5,026 nucleotides of DNA from NCBI GenBank assembly GCA_025453855.1, contig JALOPO010000174.1, positions 1-5,026 of the forward strand. The letters run 5' to 3'. Position 1 is the stretch's first letter; every line of letters begins with the position of its first letter. A program made the translations under genes and the position numbers. Shown in pieces: positions 1 to 5,026 of this stretch. The notes beneath the pieces were generated by a model. That model ran no database searches. It worked only from the letters and a program-made list of their open reading frames with translations, and was not told the DNA's origin. Source of the DNA: Gemmatimonadaceae bacterium. GTDB taxonomy: Bacteria; Gemmatimonadota; Gemmatimonadetes; Gemmatimonadales; Gemmatimonadaceae.

Positions 1-1100
1 TCCTCGCCGTCGCGCTCGCGCACCTCACGTACGTGGGCATCGAGCGCCCGCTGCAGCGCCGCGTCGCCGCGCGGATCGGCGCCCGCGCGCCGCAGCTGCG
101 CGACCTGCGGCCGTTCGCGATCTCGCTCGTCGCGGTGGCATGCGCGGCGCTGCTGATCGTGCGCGCCAACGGCGTCCCCGCACGCTACGTGGCCGGCGTG
201 CGCGACGAGGTCGCGGTGCTCCGCGCCGCCGATCGTGCGCTGGTCGACGCGGCGCAGCAGGCCAGCGTGCGCTGCGTCCCCGAGGCGCAGACGCGGCAGG
301 GAAGCTGGTGCTTCCGCCGCGATCACGCGCCGCCGCGCATCGCGATCCTCGGCGACAGCCATGCCGAGGCGCTCTATGCGACGCTCGTCACGGCGCTCCC
401 GCGCGACGCCGGGCCACTGCTCGTGGGACGCCCCGGCTGCGCCCCCACGCTCCTCCCGACCGTCGCCGAAGCCGACTCGCCAGAAGCGCGCAATCGCGCA
501 CGCTGCCATCGCGCGGTGCGCCTCGCGCTCGACCTCATCGAGCGCGAGCCGACGGTGCACACCGTGCTGCTCGCGTCGCGCGGCGCCTTCCAGGTGACCG
601 GCACCGCGTTCGGCCACGAGACGGGGCTCCCCATCCTCCCCGTGCGCAGCGATGCCGCACGCCCCGACACCGCGCGCCTCGTCGCGCTCTGGGTCGAGGG
701 GATGGCGCGCACCATCGCGCGACTGCAGGCGACGGGGAGGCGCGTGATCCTCGTGGTCGATCACCCCGAGCTCGGCTTCGATCCGCGGAGCTGCGTCACC
801 GGACGCCCGCTCGGCCTGCGCTCGGTGCGCACGCCGTGCGCCATCCCGCGCGCGGCACTCGATGCGCGCACCGCGGGCTATCGCGCCGCCATCGACGAAC
901 TCGCACGCCGCATCCCCGGACTCGAGCGCTACGACACGGTGGAGCCGCTCTGCGATGCGCGCTGGTGCCGCGCCTACGTGGACGGCGCACTCCTCTATCA
1001 CGACGACGACCATCTCTCGCGCGCGGGCGCCGACCGCGTCTTCACGCCGCTCGCGCGGCGGCTGCACGGCGAGATGGCGCAGGTCGCATCGCGGCACTGA
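1..1100 (+). CDS. Acyltransferase-3/SGNH fusion protein (OafA-like), 5'-truncated
   Basis: This is the C-terminal part of a membrane O-acyltransferase of the acyltransferase-3 (OafA/YrhL) family with a C-terminal SGNH hydrolase-like domain. The gene enters from the left edge, with its first complete codon at 3, so its start is not seen. Residues are numbered from that codon. The opening residues end in a YVGIERPLQRR stretch, typical of the end of the last helix in the acyltransferase domain (usually Y..xERPxRR). One more hydrophobic segment follows (about residues 38-53). The SGNH domain carries block I GDSHAE with the nucleophile Ser119, and block V as DDDHLS (Asp336, His337). Several Cys residues could form disulfides, as expected for a periplasmic domain. 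In this family such proteins acylate O-antigen, exopolysaccharide or other surface glycans; the substrate here cannot be told. It ends with TGA 98 nt before the his leader peptide and has no functional link to it. Family assignment is firm; the precise role is inferred. Confidence 0.88.
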   Translation, partial: LAVALAHLTYVGIERPLQRRVAARIGARAPQLRDLRPFAISLVAVACAALLIVRANGVPARYVAGVRDEVAVLRAADRALVDAAQQASVRCVPEAQTRQGSWCFRRDHAPPRIAILGDSHAEALYATLVTALPRDAGPLLVGRPGCAPTLLPTVAEADSPEARNRARCHRAVRLALDLIEREPTVHTVLLASRGAFQVTGTAFGHETGLPILPVRSDAARPDTARLVALWVEGMARTIARLQATGRRVILVVDHPELGFDPRSCVTGRPLGLRSVRTPCAIPRAALDARTAGYRAAIDELARRIPGLERYDTVEPLCDARWCRAYVDGALLYHDDDHLSRAGADRVFTPLARRLHGEMAQVASRH

Positions 1101-1160
1101 GCGCCGCCTGCGTGTCCCTGCATCGCTCGTGCATCGGCGTGGCGCCGGGCGCCTGCCCGA
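1101..1160 (+). other. Short intergenic stretch with no gene
   Basis: Between the acyltransferase stop and the his promoter there is no supported ORF. The only structure seen is a small hairpin, GGCGC (1141-1145) with GCGCC (1149-1153), without a T-run. It is not a convincing terminator for the upstream gene. Confidence 0.5.
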
Positions 1161-1189
1161 TTGACGCGCCGCCGGGCAGCGGCTACGCT
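1161..1189 (+). promoter_or_regulatory. Sigma70-like promoter of the his operon
   Basis: A TTGACG -35 box (1161-1166) is separated by exactly 17 nt from a TACGCT -10 box (1184-1189). The -10 box keeps the T, A and final T of TATAAT. The predicted start of transcription falls about at 1195-1199, at or just before the leader peptide ATG (1199). The position directly ahead of the leader and attenuator supports the call; the -10 box is only a 3/6 match. An inverted repeat, CTGCCCG (1153-1159) and CGGGCAG (1173-1179), flanks the -35 box. Confidence 0.65.
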
Positions 1190-1198
1190 TGTCGCGTC

Positions 1199-1282
1199 AT
1201 GCCGATCCTCCGCGCCGTGCACCACCACCATCATCATGGCCGCCGCCCGACGGGCGTCGTCCGGGGTTGGTGCTGCGCCTGA
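1199..1282 (+). CDS. hisL: his operon leader peptide with six consecutive His codons
   Basis: This 27-codon ORF starts MPILRAV, continues with six consecutive histidine codons (1220-1237, three CAC then three CAT), then an Arg/Gly/Val-rich tail ending GWCCA, and stops at TGA 1280-1282. It lies just upstream of a strong intrinsic terminator and then hisG. That is the layout of histidine attenuators known from enterobacteria, whose leader peptide has seven His codons in a row. The peptide has no expected catalytic role. Its translation rate through the His run reports the charging of tRNA-His and decides which RNA hairpins form downstream. No Shine-Dalgarno sequence precedes the ATG, and the predicted transcription start is within a few nucleotides of it, so it is probably translated from a leaderless mRNA. 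The ORF is in the same frame as hisG with only its own TGA in between. Confidence 0.9.
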   Translation: MPILRAVHHHHHHGRRPTGVVRGWCCA

Positions 1283-1316
1283 GTCGCTCCGGCGCGCACG
1301 CATGACCGCGGCGGCC
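1238..1316 (+). promoter_or_regulatory. Predicted antiterminator pairing and competing leader hairpins
   Basis: Several exclusive pairings can be drawn by hand. The segment right after the last His codon, GGCCGCCGC (1238-1246), is a perfect 9-bp all-GC complement of 1308-1316, the 5' side of the terminator stem, so it can act as antiterminator. GACGGGC (1249-1255) is a second 7-nt complement, to 1314-1320. Two competing hairpins exist. One is 1241-1248 with 1252-1259 (7 of 8 pairs, loop GAC), which would sequester the antiterminator strand. The other is 1270-1279 with 1291-1299 (9 pairs, one bulged U, leader stop codon in the loop). A weaker match joins the first His codons (CACCA, 1220-1224) to TGGTG (1268-1272). 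Pairings are seen in the sequence; the regulatory model is inferred and no energies were computed. Confidence 0.6.
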
Positions 1317-1345
1317 CGTCCCTTCCGGACGGGCCGCCGTTTTTT
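1308..1345 (+). terminator. Intrinsic terminator acting as his attenuator
   Basis: A perfect 13-bp GC stem pairs 1309-1321 (CGGCGGCCCGTCC) with 1327-1339 (GGACGGGCCGCCG), around a 5-nt CTTCC loop. A possible G-U pair at 1308/1340 extends it, and six T residues follow directly (1340-1345). It lies between the leader peptide stop and hisG, where it can only control entry into the his genes. Its 5' arm is complementary to a segment inside the leader peptide ORF, as expected of an attenuator and not of a simple gene-end terminator. Confidence 0.93.
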
Positions 1346-1366
1346 CGTTCCCGCTCTCCCGCCGCA

Positions 1367-2224
1367 ATGCTCCGCATCGCCCTGCCCAACAAGGGTCGCC
1401 TCGCCGAGGACGCCCGCGAACTCTTCACCGACGCCGGCCTCGAGGTGCGCGTGCGCGGCGATCGCGCCCTCACCGCGTCGCTCGGCGGCGAGTTCGAGGC
1501 GATCTTCGTGCGCGCCGCCGACATCCCGGAGTTCGTCGCCGACGGTGCGGCCGACGCGGGGATCACCGGCGCCGATCTCGTCGCCGAGTCGGGACGCGAG
1601 GTGCACGAGCTCCTCGACCTCGAGTTCGGGCGCTGCCGCCTCGTCGTCGCGGCGCGCGAGGACAGCGGCATCGTCTCGCTCGACGACCTCACCGGCCGGC
1701 CGCGCGTCGCGACCGTCTTTCCGGGCGTCACGCGCCGCTTCTTCGAGCGCGAGCGCGTGCCGGTGGAGATCGTCCCGGTGAGCGGCGCCGCCGAGATCGC
1801 GCCGCACCTCGGCATCGCCGACATCGTCGTCGACCTGACGAGCACCGGAAGCACGCTCAAGGTGAACGGGATGCGCGAGGTGGTCACCGTCATGCAGTCG
1901 AGCGCGCGCCTCGTCACCAGCCACGGTGCCGACGATCCGCGCCGCGCACCGCTCGCGGAGCTCGTCGATGCGCTGGCGAGCGTGCTGCGCGCCCGCGGGC
2001 GTCGCTACCTCATGGCCAACGTGCCGCGCGCGCAGCTCGAGGCGGTCAAGCAGATCATCCCCGGCCTCAACGGCCCCACGGTGATCGACATCATGAACGG
2101 CGGCTCGATGGTCGCGGTGCACGCCGTGGTGCCGGCGGCGACCATCTACCGCACCATCGCGCAGCTCAAGCAGGTCGGTGGCGAGGGGATCCTCGTCACG
2201 CGCATCGAACGCCTCATGCCCTGA
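1367..2224 (+). CDS. hisG: ATP phosphoribosyltransferase, long form
   Basis: This enzyme catalyses the first step of histidine synthesis: ATP plus PRPP gives phosphoribosyl-ATP. The protein is 285 residues, close to the long-form HisG (E. coli, 299), which needs no HisZ partner. The N-terminus LRIALPNKGRL is the typical opening. The PRPP-binding loop is DLTSTGSTL (residues 156-164), followed by the conserved NGMREV. From about residue 214 (YLMANVP) to the end there is the ACT-like regulatory domain of the long form, so feedback inhibition by histidine is expected from the family. ATG 1367 is the only ATG, GTG or TTG in frame after the leader stop at 1280, and it matches the family N-terminus. 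The 21 nt between the terminator T-run and the ATG are pyrimidine-rich with no Shine-Dalgarno sequence, so initiation must use another mechanism. It is the first structural gene behind the attenuator. Confidence 0.97.
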   Translation: MLRIALPNKGRLAEDARELFTDAGLEVRVRGDRALTASLGGEFEAIFVRAADIPEFVADGAADAGITGADLVAESGREVHELLDLEFGRCRLVVAAREDSGIVSLDDLTGRPRVATVFPGVTRRFFERERVPVEIVPVSGAAEIAPHLGIADIVVDLTSTGSTLKVNGMREVVTVMQSSARLVTSHGADDPRRAPLAELVDALASVLRARGRRYLMANVPRAQLEAVKQIIPGLNGPTVIDIMNGGSMVAVHAVVPAATIYRTIAQLKQVGGEGILVTRIERLMP

Positions 2225-2231
2225 GCGGCGC

Positions 2232-3578
2232 ATGTCGATCATCCCTCTCCGCGTCCCGGGCGGCGCCGCGCGCGCCGCGCTCCCGTTCCGCTTCGGCGGT
2301 CGCCTGCGCGACCTCGCACCCGCCGAGCGCGCCGCGATGTGCGATCGCGGCACGAGCACCGACGAGTCGGTGCGCGAGGCGACCGCCGCGATCATCGCGC
2401 GCGTGCGCCGCGATGGCGACGACGCGCTCCGTGCGCTGGCGCTCGAGTTCGACCGCGTGCACCTCGCCTCGCTCGAGGTGCCACGGGCCGAGTGGGACGC
2501 CGCGCTCGCCTGGCTCGACCCCGAGCTGCGGCGCGTCCTCGGTCGCGCCATCCACAACGTGCGCACCGCGCACGCCGCCTTCCGCCCGGTGGCCATGGAG
2601 GTCGAGACCGAGCCGGGGATCGTCGTCGGCCGGCGCCCCGATCCGCTGCAGCGCGTGGGCGTCTATGCGCCCGGCGGTCGCGCGACCTATCCGAGCTCGC
2701 TGATCATGGGCGTGGTGCCGGCCAAGGTCGCCGGCGTCGCCGAGGTGATCGTCTGCACGCCGCCCGGGCCCGACGGGCGCCCGTCGCCGGTGGTGCTCGC
2801 CGCCGCCGCGCTGGCCGGCGCCGATCGCGTCTTCATGCTCGGCGGGGCGGGCGCGATCGCGGCGATGGCGTACGGGACGGCCAGCGTGCCGCGCGTCGAC
2901 CGCATCGTCGGCCCCGGCAACGCCTACGTGGCCGAGGCCAAGGTGCAGTGTGCCGGGGCCGTGGCGATCGACTCGCCCGCCGGGCCGAGCGAGCTGCTCG
3001 TGATCGCCGACGACAGCGCCCACCCGGCCGTCGTCGCCCGCGAGCTCCTCGCGCAGGCCGAGCACGACCCGCGTGCGGCGGTGGTGTGCGTGGCGATCGG
3101 CGATGCGGTCGCGAACGACATCGCCGCCGCGCTCCTCGTCGCGCTCCCCGGCATCGAGCGGCGCGCGATCGTCGAGGAGGCCTTCGCCTTCGCGGGCGGG
3201 CTGGTGGTGGCACACAACGCCATCGAGGCGGTCGCGTTCGCCAACGAGTGGGCGGCCGAGCACCTCCTGCTGGCGGTCGACGAGGACGCGCGCGAGGCGA
3301 TGCTCGCGCAGCTGCGCGGCGCAGGCACCATCTTCGTGGGCGAGAGCGCGAGCGTCGCCTTCGGCGACTACATGACCGGGGCGAACCACGTCCTCCCCAC
3401 CGGCGGCCTCGCGCGCTCGTTCTCCGGGCTGTCGACGCTCGACTTCGTGCGCTGGACGAGCTGGCAGCGCGTCACCCCCGCGGCGGCGGCGGCCCTCGCG
3501 ACCGACGTCGGTCGCTTCGCCGATGCCGAGGGGCTCCCCAACCACGCCGCCGCCGCGCGGCAGTGGGAGTCACGATGA
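2232..3578 (+). CDS. hisD: Histidinol dehydrogenase
   Basis: This zinc- and NAD-dependent enzyme oxidises L-histidinol to L-histidine in two steps, the last reactions of the pathway. The 448-residue product matches the family length (E. coli, 434). Family motifs run in order: VGVYAPGGRATYPSSLIM, VDRIVGPGNAYVAEAK, GPSELLVIADD, LLAQAEHDP, EWAAEHLLL and GDYMTGANHVLPTGG. The zinc ligands of the E. coli enzyme have clear counterparts: Gln275, His278, Asp379 and His438. The catalytic Glu-His pair is Glu343-His344. The start at 2232 (MSIIPLR) was chosen because it follows the hisG stop by 7 nt; an in-frame ATG at 2178 would overlap hisG by 47 nt and add an unlikely Ser/Arg-rich stretch. The Shine-Dalgarno match is weak (GAGCGG), so translation is probably coupled to hisG. 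It overlaps hisC by ATGA. Confidence 0.97.
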   Translation: MSIIPLRVPGGAARAALPFRFGGRLRDLAPAERAAMCDRGTSTDESVREATAAIIARVRRDGDDALRALALEFDRVHLASLEVPRAEWDAALAWLDPELRRVLGRAIHNVRTAHAAFRPVAMEVETEPGIVVGRRPDPLQRVGVYAPGGRATYPSSLIMGVVPAKVAGVAEVIVCTPPGPDGRPSPVVLAAAALAGADRVFMLGGAGAIAAMAYGTASVPRVDRIVGPGNAYVAEAKVQCAGAVAIDSPAGPSELLVIADDSAHPAVVARELLAQAEHDPRAAVVCVAIGDAVANDIAAALLVALPGIERRAIVEEAFAFAGGLVVAHNAIEAVAFANEWAAEHLLLAVDEDAREAMLAQLRGAGTIFVGESASVAFGDYMTGANHVLPTGGLARSFSGLSTLDFVRWTSWQRVTPAAAAALATDVGRFADAEGLPNHAAAARQWESR

Positions 3579-4726
3579 GCGACGCCGCCACCCGCACCAC
3601 CAGCACCGTCACGCCGGTCGAGCCGCCGCGCGCGGTGCAGCGCGCGGCCTACGCCGACGTCCCGCTCTACGATCCGAAGCGCGTCCCGACCGCCATCGAT
3701 CTCTCCGACAACACGAACCTCTGGGGGCTCCCGCCCACCGCCGAGCGCACGCTCCGCGAACTCGCGATCTCGCGCATCACGCGCTACCCGTCGCTCTACG
3801 CGGCCGAGCTCAAGGCGGCGCTCGCCGCCACCGCTGGCGTGACCCCCGACATGATCGTCACCGGCTGCGGCTCCGACGACGTGCTCGACAGCGCGATGCG
3901 CGCCTTCGCCGATCCGGGCGCGCTGGTCGCCTCGAGCACGCCGACCTTCGCCATGGTGCCGATCTTCGCGCGCATGAACGCGCTGCGGCATGTGGCGATC
4001 GAGGAGGACGCGACGCATGTCCCCGACCTCGAGGCGCTCGCCGCCACCGGCGCCGATCTCCTCTATCTCTGCGCGCCCAACAATCCCACCGGGCGCATGA
4101 TCCCGCGCGACGCGCTGCGCCGGCTGCTGCGCACCTTTCCCGGCGTGGTGATCCTCGACGAGGCGTACATCGAGTTCGCCGGCGCCGACGCGTCGCACGT
4201 GCCGCTCCTCGCCGAGAGCGACCGGCTCCTGCTGGTGCGCACCATGAGCAAGGCGTACGGGCTGGCGGGGATGCGCGTCGGCTACGCCATCGGCGCGCCC
4301 GCGCTGGTGGGCGAGGTCGAGAAGAGCCGTGGCCCGTACAAGGTGAACGCGCTCGCCGAGTCGGTGGCGCTCGCCGCGCTGCAGCACGATCGCGAGTGGG
4401 TGCACGAGCACGTCACGCTCGCGATCGCCAACCGGTTGCGGCTCGAGGACGAGCTGCGCGCCATGGGGCTGTCGCCGATCGCGTCGTCGGCCAACTTCAC
4501 CTGCGTGCCGGTGAGCGACTGCGTGGCGGTGGGGCAGGCGATGCGCGCGCGGGGCGTGGCGGTGCGCCCCTTCCCGGCGCTCCCGCACGTGGGCGACACG
4601 CTCCGCATCAGCGTCGGGCCGTGGCCCATGGTGCAGGCGGCGCTCGACGCGCTGCGCAGCGTGCTCGCCGAGCGCGGCCCGCTCCGCGACACCGACACCA
4701 TCGCCATCCCGCGGGGAGCCGCATGA
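3575..4726 (+). CDS. hisC: Histidinol-phosphate aminotransferase
   Basis: This PLP-dependent class I/II aminotransferase converts imidazole-acetol phosphate and glutamate to histidinol phosphate and 2-oxoglutarate. At 383 residues it is slightly longer than usual (E. coli, 356), because of a Thr/Pro-rich N-terminal tail of about 25 residues. The fold's landmarks are present: GCGSDDVLD for the phosphate-binding region, APNNPTG with Asn170, DEAYIEF with Asp195 contacting the pyridine nitrogen, SKAYGLAGMRVGY with the PLP lysine Lys226, and LRISVG with the substrate-carboxylate Arg344. The ATG overlaps the hisD stop (ATGA, 3575-3578), and GGGAG (3565-3569) sits 5 nt upstream, a reasonable ribosome binding site. 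Position within the operon supports HisC over related aminotransferases. Some HisC-type enzymes also accept aromatic substrates, which the sequence cannot exclude. Confidence 0.95.
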   Translation: MSDAATRTTSTVTPVEPPRAVQRAAYADVPLYDPKRVPTAIDLSDNTNLWGLPPTAERTLRELAISRITRYPSLYAAELKAALAATAGVTPDMIVTGCGSDDVLDSAMRAFADPGALVASSTPTFAMVPIFARMNALRHVAIEEDATHVPDLEALAATGADLLYLCAPNNPTGRMIPRDALRRLLRTFPGVVILDEAYIEFAGADASHVPLLAESDRLLLVRTMSKAYGLAGMRVGYAIGAPALVGEVEKSRGPYKVNALAESVALAALQHDREWVHEHVTLAIANRLRLEDELRAMGLSPIASSANFTCVPVSDCVAVGQAMRARGVAVRPFPALPHVGDTLRISVGPWPMVQAALDALRSVLAERGPLRDTDTIAIPRGAA

Positions 4727-4737
4727 GCTGCGCATGA
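4713..4737 (+). promoter_or_regulatory. Translational relay at the hisC-hisH junction
   Basis: GGGGAG (4713-4718) sits 4 nt before an ATG (4723) that overlaps the hisC stop as ATGA. This ATG opens a four-codon ORF (MSCA) whose TGA (4735-4737) overlaps the hisH ATG (4734) as a second ATGA. The hisH ATG is 15 nt from GGGGAG, too far for good direct use. The arrangement could hand ribosomes on from hisC to hisH in two steps, but chance is a real alternative. Confidence 0.35.
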
Positions 4738-5026
4738 GGATCGCCCTCTTCGACTACGGCGCCGGCAACCTGCACTCGCTCCACAAGGCGCTCGAACGCC
4801 CCGGCGTGGAGGTGACGGTGGAGCGCGAACCGCTCCGCGCGATCGCCGCCGACGCGCTCGTCCTCCGGCGATGCGCGCCGCGATCCGTGGCGGCCTTCCC
4901 GTGCTCGGCATCTGCCTCGGCATGCAGCTCCTCTTCGACGGGAGCGACGAGGGCGGCGACGCAGGCCTCGGCGTGCTCCCCGGTCGCGTGCGGCGGCTCC
5001 AGGCCAGGCGCGTCCCGCAGATCGGC
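4734..5026 (+). pseudogene. hisH: hisH, glutamine amidotransferase subunit of IGP synthase; disrupted and cut by window end
   Basis: HisH hydrolyses glutamine and channels ammonia to HisF to form imidazole-glycerol phosphate. The N-terminus MRIALFDYGAGNLHSL, translated from ATG 4734, is typical and reads in frame to ADALVL (ending 4865). The expected PGVGxF oxyanion motif is then missing. The family sequence resumes in another frame from about 4868 (AMRAAIRGG), runs through the nucleophile elbow GICLGMQLLF with the catalytic Cys at 4913-4915, and continues to VPQIG at the window edge, where a GWN motif normally follows. Compared with E. coli HisH, about 16-18 residues are absent. The frame change means a net loss of 1 modulo 3 nt, for instance 49, 52 or 55. 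As written the gene cannot make a working enzyme. Strong conservation on both sides suggests a recent mutation or a sequence or assembly error. The catalytic His/Glu region lies beyond the window. Confidence 0.88.

Noticed and set aside
1141..1153. Hairpin GGCGC-CGG-GCGCC as terminator of the acyltransferase gene
   Set aside because: The stem is only 5 bp and no T-run follows, so it is not a credible intrinsic terminator.
1220..1237. Six His codons look like a cloned His-tag from a vector or cloning artefact
   Set aside because: The run sits inside a small ORF with host-like GC-rich sequence on both sides, no vector or cloning-site sequence is seen, and a matching attenuator terminator and hisG follow directly. 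A leader peptide explains it fully.
1271..1279. Trp-Cys-Cys codons near the end of the leader peptide as a second amino-acid sensor
   Set aside because: Only one Trp and two Cys codons occur, close to the stop and after the antiterminator segment. The His run is the obvious sensor.
998..2596. Long open frame on the minus strand (532 codons)
   Set aside because: It covers hisG, the leader and part of hisD in antisense. Its translation is low-complexity Arg/Ala/Asp-rich with no recognisable motif. Stop codons are rare in all frames of DNA this GC-rich.
2339..3574. Possible 795-residue fusion protein including HisC, by extending the hisC frame upstream
   Set aside because: The upstream part is an Arg/Ala-rich shadow of hisD. 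The HisC family similarity begins after ATG 3575, which has its own ribosome binding site.
3368..4735. Minus-strand open frame of 455 codons opposite hisC
   Set aside because: Its composition is biased and repetitive (His/Arg/Glu/Ala/Gly) and it mirrors the codon pattern of hisC. Nothing supports a real gene.
1..5026. CRISPR arrays, tRNA or rRNA genes, insertion sequences, phage or toxin-antitoxin genes
   Set aside because: No repeat-spacer pattern, tRNA-like fold, transposase motif or terminal repeats were seen on either strand. The window is fully occupied by the acyltransferase, the attenuator region and his genes.

Overview
This window is very GC-rich DNA with densely packed genes, all on the + strand. 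It looks like a bacterial chromosome. Base composition, the style of the protein sequences and the early-histidine gene order would fit Gemmatimonadota or a similar high-GC soil lineage. That assignment is an impression from the sequence and was not tested by any search.

Layout. (1) Positions 1-1100 hold the 3' part of a gene for a membrane O-acyltransferase fused to a periplasmic SGNH-hydrolase domain (OafA-like surface-polysaccharide acylation). (2) Positions 1101-1366 form a compact regulatory region: a sigma70-like promoter (1161-1189), a 27-residue leader peptide with six consecutive His codons (1199-1282), and a strong GC stem followed by six T residues (1308-1345). This is the arrangement of a histidine-operon transcription attenuator. 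(3) Positions 1367-5026 carry the operon itself: hisG (long form), hisD, hisC and the start of hisH. Spacers are short or absent: 7 nt, a 4-nt ATGA overlap, then 7 nt.

How it works together. HisG makes the first committed step, condensing ATP with PRPP. HisC transaminates imidazole-acetol phosphate near the end of the pathway, and HisD oxidises histidinol to histidine. HisH supplies ammonia to HisF in the middle of the pathway. The leader should sense charged tRNA-His. Stalling in the His run leaves positions 1238-1246 free to pair with the 5' arm of the terminator, allowing readthrough into hisG. Smooth translation favours termination.

Two points stand out. The first is the attenuator: its leader ATG lies only about 10 nt from the -10 box, so its mRNA is probably leaderless, and hisG itself has no Shine-Dalgarno sequence. 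The second is a lesion in hisH near 4866-4870. It removes about 16-18 residues, including the expected PGVG oxyanion motif, and shifts the frame, although both flanks are well conserved. It is either a recent null mutation or a sequence or assembly error.
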